Source of the DNA: an uncultured Bacteroides sp.
Lineage (GTDB): Bacteria > Bacteroidota > Bacteroidia > Cytophagales > Cyclobacteriaceae
Assembly: GCA_902168185.1 (NCBI GenBank)
Contig: CABHOV010000073.1
Span: 1 to 64,000 of the forward strand
Length of the DNA: 64,000 nt
Direction of reading: 5' to 3'
Shown here piece after piece: positions 41,855-50,015 of the stretch. The notes below the pieces were generated by a model, which saw nothing but the letters and a program-made list of their open reading frames with translations, had not been told where the DNA came from and did no database searches. The first letter of the stretch is position 1. The number at the start of each line of letters is the position of its first letter. A program made the translations under genes and the position numbers.

Positions 41855-43963
41855 TTAAAAGAACTTATAGCGTTTATCTTCAATATCAGATTTGTCTTTG
41901 ATTGCTTCTGCAATGCTAAAGCTGCTTCTGTTTTGATTGTTTTGTTCCAGTTGAGTTTTATACTGGCTGTAATCGGTAAGCGCAGGAGCGATTGTTTTGT
42001 TTTGCAATTCAACCATCACAACACCGTTGTCACCCGATACAGGTTTAGAGCGTTTACCATTCTCTAAAGAGAAACCTACACCAACTGCCTGAGGATCGAA
42101 TCCTACAGTAGGTAATGAGTTGCTGTTAAGTTTCAAGTCGCTGCTGGTATATACATTCGCATCGTTACCGAATCCGGCAGCAATTTCTTCCAATGTACCT
42201 TTCAGGGTGTTCAATTTTTCAGTGATCAACTTGCTCTTTACTTCATTGCGCACAGCAGGTGTAATTTCTTCTTTCACTTGTTCAAGAGGTTTGTAACCTT
42301 TCTTTACTTCGCCAGTCATGATGGCTACTACATTTTGATCTTGCAAATCATATACTTGTGAAAGTTTACCAACCGATGCATCGCGGAATAACCACATTAC
42401 TATCTGGCGAGCTTCACCTAATGTACCAATGCGTCTGTCGCCAGCGCTTACGTTTTTGGCTTCCTGTACGGTCAAGCCGGATTTCTGTGCTTTCGCTTCG
42501 AATTCTTTTACATCAGAGATATCAGCAGCAAAAGTTTCTGCTTTACGGAAAGCTTCATTCATCGTAACATCACTTGGAACGATTTGATGTTCTACGATAG
42601 CGAGGTTATAAGCTTTGTTTGTTTTAGGATTTGTTACTTCGATGATGTGATAACCGAAATCAGTTTCAACAACATCATTCAACACACCAGCTTTTGAAGC
42701 ATTAAATACAGCATCCTGAAAAGGCTTCACCATTTGTCCACTGCTAAACCAGCCAAGATCACCACCACGTGAAGCAGTACCATCAGTACCAAACTCACGA
42801 GCCTTTGCTTCAAACGAAGCACCACCTTTGATATCTTTCAGGATATTACGGGCTTTCTCTTTAGCTTCTTTTTTAGAAGCTTCACTATCGTCAGCCCACT
42901 TGATAAGGATATGTTTCGCACGAGCGCTAAAGGTAGTATCGTTAAAGATTTTAGAAACCTTCACTACTTTGTAAGTATCGCCATCCAATACAGGTCCGAT
43001 TACATTTCCTTCTACAAGGTCACCTTCAGAAAGGAATGCAGGTAATGTTGCAGGAGTATATTTAGCGTAAGCATTCTGTCCATCCGAGTTAGCACTCGCA
43101 TATACTGAATCTTCAGATGAATTCTTGAATTCATCAACTGCTCTTTTTAGATCTTCGTTTACAGCAGCAGAGTCATCTGCAGAGGCAATTACAGGTATAC
43201 TTACATACTTGATATCGCGTGTTGCGTCTGTCTTGAATTTCTCTTTGTTCTTGTTATAGTATGCTTCGTAATCAGCATCTGTAATTTTTGCAGTTGAATC
43301 ACTGATCGCATAGTAAGGAACATATAAATATTTCACTTCAGCTACATCTGTAGCCAAATGATATTCGCGTTCCGCTTCTGCCTTTGTAACATAAGTTGAT
43401 TTGATCAGCAGGTTTTCATATTTGATACGCTCACGGCCCGGCTTCAGATCGCGTTGGAACAACTCCCAGCGAATACGAGGCTCAGAAGTCTCAGGCATTG
43501 TCTTGATCTGATTCAGATATGATACAACCTTATCGGCTTCGAATTGTCCGGTTTGCTGATTGGTAAAAGCTTGCTTTACACCTTGATCAACATTTTTTCC
43601 CTGGATCATATCCCATACTTCATCCTCTGTAACCTTAACTCCGGTGTTTTCGATTTGAGGTTGGATCGCGTGACGGGCGATGAGGAGATCCCATGCTTGT
43701 TGACGGATTGAAGGCATATCGCGTTCACCTGGCTCGCGGCCTGTGTTCAGAAACCAGTTTGCTTCGCGCTCGCGAATCACGGCCTGATATTCTTCGTATG
43801 AAACTTCTTTTCCTCCGATTTCACCAACCGAATTACGACCCCAGTTCAGGATATTTGATTTACCGCTGAAAATGTCGCCCAGAATAAATGCTGTGATCGC
43901 AACAAATACGAAGACCACCACCCAGGTGCCCATCTTGCTGCGCAATGTTCCAATAAATGCCAT
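41855..43963 (-). CDS. Membrane-anchored peptidyl-prolyl isomerase (PpiD/SurA-like)
   Basis: 702 residues. An N-terminal cytoplasmic stretch and one helix (MGTWVVVFVFVAITAFILGDIFSG-like, about residues 10-30) anchor it. A SurA_N-type chaperone region follows (NSVGEIGGKEVSYEEYQAVI). A parvulin domain is at about residues 340-450 (ARHILIKWADDSEASKKEA, GDLGWFSSGQMVKPF, ETDFGYHIIEV), and a second, more divergent rotamase-like region follows. This is the PpiD arrangement that assists folding of exported and outer-membrane proteins. A TAnnTTTG promoter element lies just upstream and a terminator just downstream, so it is a single-gene unit. Confidence 0.93.
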   Translation of the reverse strand: MAFIGTLRSKMGTWVVVFVFVAITAFILGDIFSGKSNILNWGRNSVGEIGGKEVSYEEYQAVIREREANWFLNTGREPGERDMPSIRQQAWDLLIARHAIQPQIENTGVKVTEDEVWDMIQGKNVDQGVKQAFTNQQTGQFEADKVVSYLNQIKTMPETSEPRIRWELFQRDLKPGRERIKYENLLIKSTYVTKAEAEREYHLATDVAEVKYLYVPYYAISDSTAKITDADYEAYYNKNKEKFKTDATRDIKYVSIPVIASADDSAAVNEDLKRAVDEFKNSSEDSVYASANSDGQNAYAKYTPATLPAFLSEGDLVEGNVIGPVLDGDTYKVVKVSKIFNDTTFSARAKHILIKWADDSEASKKEAKEKARNILKDIKGGASFEAKAREFGTDGTASRGGDLGWFSSGQMVKPFQDAVFNASKAGVLNDVVETDFGYHIIEVTNPKTNKAYNLAIVEHQIVPSDVTMNEAFRKAETFAADISDVKEFEAKAQKSGLTVQEAKNVSAGDRRIGTLGEARQIVMWLFRDASVGKLSQVYDLQDQNVVAIMTGEVKKGYKPLEQVKEEITPAVRNEVKSKLITEKLNTLKGTLEEIAAGFGNDANVYTSSDLKLNSNSLPTVGFDPQAVGVGFSLENGKRSKPVSGDNGVVMVELQNKTIAPALTDYSQYKTQLEQNNQNRSSFSIAEAIKDKSDIEDKRYKFF

Positions 43964-43983
43964 AAGTAATTTTTAAAGAGCCG

Positions 43984-43991
43984 CAAATTTA
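43984..43991 (-). promoter_or_regulatory. Probable -7 promoter element of the PpiD-like gene
   Basis: The minus strand reads TAAATTTG, an exact TAnnTTTG match, 21 bases upstream of the ATG at 43963, implying a leader of about 15 bases. The -33 side is not clear. Confidence 0.5.
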
Positions 43992-44152
43992 ACCCGTTCT
44001 GTGTATTAGAAAAACATCGTTCTTAAAAAACAGAAAAATCCTATTAATAGTACTGAAAAGCAGAATTTTAAGCACCTGAAACAGGGCAAATTTTGCTGCC
44101 ATCGAAGGAATTCTGCAAACGTTTCTTCCTTGGACGTTTTTGAATAAAAAAA

Positions 44153-44314
44153 TCAGCGCTTTGTCCGCTTTCTTAAGGTGAGGATGAAGAATAGGATAAG
44201 CGTGATCATCAGTGCCCAATACGCCTGCCCGAGACCCAAAACCATGACTTGGTGAATGCCAATAATTAAAAATCCAACGGCCAGGGAAAGTATGATGATG
44301 TCAAGAAGTTTCAT
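44153..44314 (-). CDS. Small 53-residue two-helix membrane protein
   Basis: An ORF of 53 codons plus stop, starting at ATG 44314 and ending with TGA at 44153. It starts MKLLDIIILSLAVGFLIIGI (helix 1), continues HQVMVLGLGQAYWA, then a second helix MITLILFFILTLRK and a basic tail RTKR. The hydrophobic-Arg tail design, the good start and the clean frame between two larger genes argue that it is real; similar small proteins starting MKLLDxIIL occur in Bacteroidota, by memory. It lies 39 bases downstream of the arginase-fold gene, possibly in the same transcript. The function is unknown. Confidence 0.75.
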   Translation of the reverse strand: MKLLDIIILSLAVGFLIIGIHQVMVLGLGQAYWALMITLILFFILTLRKRTKR

Positions 44315-44353
44315 GATGTATAGTGTGCTCAGAAAAATGAATGAAGAAAAAAA

Positions 44354-45511
44354 TTAAATCAGCTTGGCAAGCGCGCTGATATAGCGCTCAGGTACTTCTC
44401 CCCGAATAGCAACCTGGTAATCATTATAACTGCAAGGCACAATTCGGTTGCGTGAATAACGCTCGCGTCCGTTTTGATAGGGAACTTCCATCCACCACTT
44501 TTCGCTGAGCTTGCTTTTGTAAAATGTGATAACCTCAGGATCTACAGGCATGGACACTGAATATTTTAGAAAATCGTTGCTGCGGAAATTCTGTTCATTC
44601 TTACGATGATAATATCCATCAATAAAATACCAGATCATCGTGGCTACCACCGAAGCAGTTTTTTTATGAACGTCATCCAATTCCGGATTGTACTCGTAGA
44701 ACCCAAGCGAGCTCAGCTTTTCATTGAGTCCTGCATACCAGCAGATCTGGCAAGCCTCCTCACCGGTGAGTCCAAAAGGTTGAGCGTTTGCATTACCGGG
44801 AGCATCAGCAGACCGGATCGCTGTAACATCGAATGATAACATGTCGGCATTACGAATAGTAGGTTCCATCTCCTGCATGTTCGTACGCATCTGGCCTATA
44901 CGGAATGCTTCGAAGTATAATTTTTCAAGAATGGAAACCGACAGTGGGTCGATCAGATAGCTTTGGTATGCGAGGTGTGTATAGCTGAAAAGAAAATTAG
45001 GCTCATGAAGTAAAATACGATGGATGTGTTGATTGCTCGCACCTTGTTCTTTGTCTTCTAAATCCAGGTAAGCATCAACGTTGAGTAAGCTGACGAGCTT
45101 ATCCATCGTTTCATAACCACAATATTGCCCGTAGTCAAGATCATGCGAACCTCCGATAATGACAGGAAGTACGTTGCTTTCGAGTAACATTCGGCAAACT
45201 TCGCTGATGCGTGTATACGTTTCCTCCAGGTCAAGCCCTGGCTTTAGATTGCCGAGGTCTACGATGCGATAAGCCCCTGCTCCCTTCTTAAGAGTATATA
45301 ATTTTTTACGGATCTCGTCTGGTGCAGAGGCGGTGCCTGTGTTGCGTATAGATCCCCGCTCTTCTTCAATACCAAATATAGCGATGTGCGAATCCTTATA
45401 GTCTGGCATCTTGTCACCGTATATCGAAATGTTTTTTAAAAAGCTGGATGGTGAAGAGATGTCAGTATAGAGCGATTCATCGACTGGTGAGAAAAAGATA
45501 GTAAGATCCAT
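44354..45511 (-). CDS. Arginase/formimidoylglutamase-fold protein with altered metal site
   Basis: 385 residues with the ureohydrolase fold: IGGSHDLDYG (residues 119-128) equals the GGDHS motif, LNVDAYLDLED (143-153) equals the DAHxD motif, and MLSFDVTAIRSADAPGN (224-240) equals the S-x-D-x-D-x-x-D-P-x-x-x-P-G motif. Three metal positions remain (His123, Asp146, Asp150, plus Asp228) but the DAHxD His is Tyr148 and the second Asp of the third motif is Thr230. A normal binuclear manganese site is thus unlikely. Family members of this type are often labelled formimidoylglutamase in Bacteroidota; the true reaction is open. Confidence 0.87.
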   Translation of the reverse strand: MDLTIFFSPVDESLYTDISSPSSFLKNISIYGDKMPDYKDSHIAIFGIEEERGSIRNTGTASAPDEIRKKLYTLKKGAGAYRIVDLGNLKPGLDLEETYTRISEVCRMLLESNVLPVIIGGSHDLDYGQYCGYETMDKLVSLLNVDAYLDLEDKEQGASNQHIHRILLHEPNFLFSYTHLAYQSYLIDPLSVSILEKLYFEAFRIGQMRTNMQEMEPTIRNADMLSFDVTAIRSADAPGNANAQPFGLTGEEACQICWYAGLNEKLSSLGFYEYNPELDDVHKKTASVVATMIWYFIDGYYHRKNEQNFRSNDFLKYSVSMPVDPEVITFYKSKLSEKWWMEVPYQNGRERYSRNRIVPCSYNDYQVAIRGEVPERYISALAKLI

Positions 45512-45737
45512 AGTGCGTTTGAAAAACTTCGTGAAGATAAATATTCAGACATATAGTGTATAGCGATTCATCACAAGATCATTGCTTCACCTGTATTTTA
45601 ATTATGGATGGCTGTACTGAGCCGTTTTATCAATAAACAGACGCAATGGCAGGTTGGGTTGATACTTCCGTTGACGCTTCAACCCCTAAAAGCGTTCGTC
45701 TGCCTTTCAGAACGTGTGTTCCTTCTGTTTACATTGC

Positions 45738-45766
45738 TTGGAATGGATTTTAAGAATATATATTTG
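45738..45766 (+). promoter_or_regulatory. Promoter of the MASE1 histidine kinase gene
   Basis: TTG at 45738-45740, 18 bases, then TATATTTG at 45759-45766 match the Bacteroidota -33/-7 pattern. The predicted start site near 45771 lies about 15 bases before the ATG at 45786, and it rules out the longer ORF reading from 45714. Confidence 0.65.
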
Positions 45767-45785
45767 TTTGATTGTGAGAGAATTA

Positions 45786-47504
45786 ATGCCTACCCTTAAA
45801 CTCCCGCTTAAATACAGCCTTGACCTGAAAATCATAGGTGTGGCGTTACTGTATTATCTCTTTGCACGGCTCGGATATCTACTCGCTTTTGAAAATTCAA
45901 CAGCTTTGCCGGCATGGCCTCCTTCAGGAATTGCCTTTGCACTTCTTATTATACTCGGGCGATCAGTATGGCCTGGTATAACCATCGGAGCACTGGTAGC
46001 CAACATCATGGCGTACTGGAATAATCCTGCGCTAGGCCCTCAAACGATTATTACTATCAGCACGGTTATAGCCATCGGCAATACGATTGAAGCTGTCATA
46101 GGGAATTACCTTGTGAAATCATGGATTAGAGATCCTTATCCATTCAAGCATGCCAAGAATGCATTTCGGTTTTTGTTCGTCACCATGTTTATGTGCCTTG
46201 CGGGTGCATCTATAGGTACAGCAAGTTTATACTTGAACGCGGTTATATCTCTGGATGCTATATCTGAAACATTGTTCTCATGGTGGATTGGTAATGTTGT
46301 TGGAATTTTATTGTTCACTCCCTTTATATTATCTATTGCCAGGCCGGTAAGGGTAACATTATCTACCGCACGGATGATCGAAGTAAGTATATACTTTCTG
46401 AGTACGCTTGCTATATACCTGTTGTTACAGGTTGATTACCTGACGCTAACGATGCAACGAGCGTTGCCGCTGCTGGCTCTTCCCTTTTTGTTGTGGCTGG
46501 CATTCCGGTTCGAACTGATTGTTGCCATTGCAGGTGTGTTGGTCGTATCACTGATCTCTATATACTTTACTGTACAGGGCTCCGGACCGTTCGTGCTGGC
46601 AGGTGCCGCGAATTCTATATTGCTGCTGCAGATCTTTATAGGAGTTATCAGTATATCTACCATTATACTTTCGGCAACAGTGAAGGAGCGTCTGGATGTA
46701 CAGCATCAGTTACAGGAGTTTAACGAGAACCTGGAAGGCATGGTGCTCGATAGAACAAAGGCACTGAATGATGAGATTGGAACGCGTAAAATTGCCGAGG
46801 AAAAATTACAGCGCACAAACCAGGAGTTGAGCAAACGTAACACGGAGCTCGATAATTTTGTATATAGTGTTTCGCATGACCTGCGAGCTCCTATAGCATC
46901 CGTTCTTGGCTTGATTAACCTGGCACGTGTAGACAAAGACGTTGCCATGAAGGATATGTATCTTGAAATGATCAACAAGAGTGCCTTGCAGCAAGATCAT
47001 TTTATTAAGGAAATCCTGGATCAGTCGCGGAACTCACGGTTGGAAGTGAAACGCGAAGAGATCTTATTCGAGCCGTTGATCGAAGAGACTTTTAATCAAC
47101 TGAAGTTTGCCACCAGCACTGGCAAATCCGTAGAGCGCGTTATTAATATCGAACAAGACGGCCCCTTCTTCTCAGATCGTTGGAGGTTGAAAGTTATTTT
47201 GAATAATATTATATCCAATGCAATCCGCTATCGAAACGGTAAAGATCCGGTTATCAAAGTAAACGTTGCTATCAATGGGCGATTGGCTAAACTGGCTATA
47301 GAAGATAACGGCAAGGGAATTGAGAAAGAGCACATGCCCAACATCTATAAAATGTTCTATCGCGCTACCGATGATGGTGCCGGTTCGGGACTGGGACTAT
47401 ATATAGTAAAAGAGGCCATCGACAAATTGAATGGTCACATCAATATAGAATCTGAAATAGGGAAGGGGACAACCGTTCAGTTGGAGATACCTGAGATCAG
47501 TTGA
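45786..47504 (+). CDS. MASE1-domain sensor histidine kinase
   Basis: About 572 residues. The N-terminal part (residues ~10-290) is a MASE1-type membrane sensor with many helices, including ENSTALPAWPPSGIAFALLIILG, the family signature. A coiled coil with LEGMVLDRTKALNDEIGTRKIAEEKLQ follows. HisKA has FVYSVSHDLRAPIASVLGLINLA (His about 368) and HATPase has NNIISNAIRYRNG and the G box DNGKGIEKEH, GAGSGLGLYIVKEA. No response regulator is adjacent. The strong upstream promoter suggests independent expression. The signal is unknown. Confidence 0.94.
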   Translation: MPTLKLPLKYSLDLKIIGVALLYYLFARLGYLLAFENSTALPAWPPSGIAFALLIILGRSVWPGITIGALVANIMAYWNNPALGPQTIITISTVIAIGNTIEAVIGNYLVKSWIRDPYPFKHAKNAFRFLFVTMFMCLAGASIGTASLYLNAVISLDAISETLFSWWIGNVVGILLFTPFILSIARPVRVTLSTARMIEVSIYFLSTLAIYLLLQVDYLTLTMQRALPLLALPFLLWLAFRFELIVAIAGVLVVSLISIYFTVQGSGPFVLAGAANSILLLQIFIGVISISTIILSATVKERLDVQHQLQEFNENLEGMVLDRTKALNDEIGTRKIAEEKLQRTNQELSKRNTELDNFVYSVSHDLRAPIASVLGLINLARVDKDVAMKDMYLEMINKSALQQDHFIKEILDQSRNSRLEVKREEILFEPLIEETFNQLKFATSTGKSVERVINIEQDGPFFSDRWRLKVILNNIISNAIRYRNGKDPVIKVNVAINGRLAKLAIEDNGKGIEKEHMPNIYKMFYRATDDGAGSGLGLYIVKEAIDKLNGHINIESEIGKGTTVQLEIPEIS

Positions 47505-47552
47505 GATTTTCCTCAAATGAAATGTATAGTATAGATAAGAAAGGTTCTAGAA

Positions 47553-48812
47553 TCAGCCGACAGCGACTTCAATAAATTTGTCTTCAGAAAAATATTGAGC
47601 GGCTATAGCAATCAATTCTTCACGCTGAATACTGTCGATGCTGTTGATGAGCTTCTGATAGTAATCTTTCTGAACACCGAATAAGTATATATTCTTGATC
47701 TTATCAGCATGCGCAAATGGTGTGGTGATCTCTGCCTGCAGACTTCCGATAAAATGATTCCGGGCAATCTCCAGTTCCTCTTCATCGATCAACTCGGTGC
47801 GAAGACGCTTCAACTCTTTCCGGATTTCCTCGAAAGTTAAGTCAAGGTTTTCGTTATTCACATCCGCACCAATAACCGTATAGTTGTCTTGTTGTAAAGT
47901 ATGCAACGATGAATATATACCATACGAAAGGCCTTTCTCTTCACGGATATTTTTCATTAATCGCGAACCGAAGTATCCACCCAATATATGATTCAGAAAT
48001 AAAACTGGAGCATAATCAGTATGAGCCCGTGCTATAGCTTTCGTACCCATACGGATAGATGATTGAACACTGCCCTTCTTGCCAATTCGTTCGTGCAAGG
48101 TGTCCGGAGTTCCCGTCTTAATCTCCTTCTCAGAGACTGCTACAAAAGGGAGAGCAGAGAGTTCATCTATGATATTTTGCCTGCTGATAGCATCAATTTT
48201 ACCGGAAACAAGAATTGTGAAGTCTTTACCAAACGTGGTATAATGTTCCACTAATTGATCACGTGTCAATGCCTGTACATCTTCGGCTTCCAGTTCTTTA
48301 CCGTATGGATGATTTTCTCCAAACAATTTTTTGCGGAACAGTTTCGATGCCTGAAAGCTCGTCTTTTCGTTATTTACCTTCAGGTTTTGAAGATAGATCG
48401 TTTTGAGCTGTGCAATTTCCTTTTCAGAAAAAACAGAGTCTTCCAGCAACTCACGTACGAGTGAAAGTGTTGGACTCAGGTTTTTAGCAAGTGTATATAA
48501 TGAAATAGAAACGACATCAAGTCCTGGGCTGATTTCAAAGTGAGCACCATATTGATCGAATAATTGTGCGATCTCAAAGCTGCTTTTTTTTGAAGTTCCT
48601 TTTGATAAAAGTTGTGAAGAAAAATAAGACGCTCCCCATGTACTCTCAAACCAGCGCCCTGCTTTCAGAATCAGCTCAACCCGAATAACAGATTGTGTTC
48701 CTCCGGAAACAAAAAAAGCTTTTGCTCCATTGGGTAATACTAATTCTTCGGGCTGGATTAATTGAAAATCTATACTCCTTGTAAAGGCAGGGGCTATACT
48801 ACGGTCAATCAT
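47553..48812 (-). CDS. M16 peptidase-like protein without zinc motif
   Basis: 419 residues of the M16B fold: VIRVELILKAGRWFESTWGASYFSSQLLSKGT replaces the usual G-x-A-H-F-L-E-H-M. His and Glu ligands are absent (Ser62, Ser65, Ser66, Gln67), so it cannot bind catalytic zinc in the normal way. The substrate-binding Arg/Tyr block is kept in GGYFGSRLMKNIREEKGLSYGIYSSL. This pattern is that of the non-catalytic partner in M16B heterodimers, such as MPP-alpha-like subunits. No signal peptide is evident. The catalytic partner is not next to it; the porV gene lies six bases away from its start, upstream. Confidence 0.9.
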   Translation of the reverse strand: MIDRSIAPAFTRSIDFQLIQPEELVLPNGAKAFFVSGGTQSVIRVELILKAGRWFESTWGASYFSSQLLSKGTSKKSSFEIAQLFDQYGAHFEISPGLDVVSISLYTLAKNLSPTLSLVRELLEDSVFSEKEIAQLKTIYLQNLKVNNEKTSFQASKLFRKKLFGENHPYGKELEAEDVQALTRDQLVEHYTTFGKDFTILVSGKIDAISRQNIIDELSALPFVAVSEKEIKTGTPDTLHERIGKKGSVQSSIRMGTKAIARAHTDYAPVLFLNHILGGYFGSRLMKNIREEKGLSYGIYSSLHTLQQDNYTVIGADVNNENLDLTFEEIRKELKRLRTELIDEEELEIARNHFIGSLQAEITTPFAHADKIKNIYLFGVQKDYYQKLINSIDSIQREELIAIAAQYFSEDKFIEVAVG

Positions 48813-48818
48813 GCAGGA

Positions 48819-49985
48819 TTAATCAGTAACAGATTCAGTTTTCTCTGCCTGCGTTCCGTCAATGTTCAGAAGCAAGGTAAAGCGTATAGTTTCAGCAAGA
48901 GGATGTTCGCGTTTATTGGTAGGCACCAGGTAAGCAACATCAAAACCGAAACGGTTTTTACGGAAGCCTACACCCACTGTCATATACTTACGATTTCCTT
49001 TTGTTTTGGCTTCGTTGAAATAACCGAGGCGTGCTGCGAAAAGATCATTATACCAGTACTCAACACCTACGGAAGTCATGATTTCTTTTATCTCTTCTTT
49101 GAAACCTCCGGGAGCATCAGAGAAGGAACCAAACATACCACTGAGTATAGATTTATCTTTGTTTGCATCAGGATCATTTGGATCCGGAGTAGGCACCAAT
49201 AGTTTGTTGAAGTCTACGGTGAACGTTATTTTATTGAATGGATCGAGTTCAGTTGTATACGCTGTTCCCAATCTCAGATTCGTTGGTATAAAATCTTTAT
49301 TGTCTGCATCGGTATAAGAAACCTTTGTACCGATGTTACTGATGGCAGCACCGATTGAAAGCGTTGAGTTCTTGGCACCTTGCATAGGCTTGGTATAATA
49401 AACACCTATATCTACAGCAGCACCGTTAGCAGATTTTGCGTCCTGAATAAAAGCTCCTGTAAGATTGGAATGTATATATCGCAGTGATCCACCGATACTG
49501 AAGTTCTCTGTCAGCATACGGGAATAGGTTATATCGAAAGCAAATTCGCGAGGGTTAAATACACCGATGATCTGGCTTGGATCCGGACCGGTATTGAAAG
49601 TGATATCGCCCAGGTCAAAATATTTGATAGATGCAGCAACAGCTTGTTCACGGTTGATCTTGTAGTAGCCGGAAAAATATCCTACCCACATGTCGTTTAC
49701 GATCTTGCCGAGCCATGGAGTATAGGAGAGAGTTCCTCCATATTTTTTGTCAATGAAAGCAAGTTTTCCTGCGTTCCAGTATGCAGAGTTGGCGTCAGGA
49801 GACGTTGCAACACCGGCATCACCGAGCGCAGCATGACGTGCATCAGGAGATATGGCTAAGAAAGGTACTGCGGTTGTAATCGCATTATCCTGTCCTATTA
49901 AGTTACCGGGATTTGTAACTTGTGAGAATCCAAATTGAAACGAAGAGGCCACAAAAGTGATGGCGAGTGTTACTCTAAAATTCAT
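48819..49985 (-). CDS. porV: Type IX secretion system outer-membrane protein PorV
   Basis: About 388 residues from the ATG at 49985 (MNFRVTLAITFVASSFQFGFSQ), a signal peptide that fits better than the TTG at 50000. FadL-like beta-barrel with the family N-terminus AVPFLAISPDARHAALGDAGVATSPDANSAYWNAGKLAF. PorV shuttles T9SS cargo from the Sov translocon to the PorU sortase. It is directly downstream of porU (16-30 bases), as in many Bacteroidota. Confidence 0.95.
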   Translation of the reverse strand: MNFRVTLAITFVASSFQFGFSQVTNPGNLIGQDNAITTAVPFLAISPDARHAALGDAGVATSPDANSAYWNAGKLAFIDKKYGGTLSYTPWLGKIVNDMWVGYFSGYYKINREQAVAASIKYFDLGDITFNTGPDPSQIIGVFNPREFAFDITYSRMLTENFSIGGSLRYIHSNLTGAFIQDAKSANGAAVDIGVYYTKPMQGAKNSTLSIGAAISNIGTKVSYTDADNKDFIPTNLRLGTAYTTELDPFNKITFTVDFNKLLVPTPDPNDPDANKDKSILSGMFGSFSDAPGGFKEEIKEIMTSVGVEYWYNDLFAARLGYFNEAKTKGNRKYMTVGVGFRKNRFGFDVAYLVPTNKREHPLAETIRFTLLLNIDGTQAEKTESVTD

Positions 49986-50015
49986 TAACGTATTTTTCAA
50001 GCGTTGTAAAGATAA

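Noticed and set aside
43989-44219. 76-residue minus-strand ORF between the PpiD-like gene and the small membrane protein
   Set aside because: It overlaps the 53-residue ORF in another frame and covers the PpiD-like promoter; the composition does not look coding.
45714-45785. Upstream extension of the MASE1 kinase ORF
   Set aside because: The TTG-n18-TATATTTG promoter lies inside this stretch, and the Cys-rich extension MCSFCLHCLEW is not typical; ATG 45786 is preferred.
45608-45799. 63-residue plus-strand ORF ahead of the MASE1 kinase
   Set aside because: It overlaps the predicted promoter (45738-45766) and the kinase start, has no recognisable protein character and is best explained as chance.
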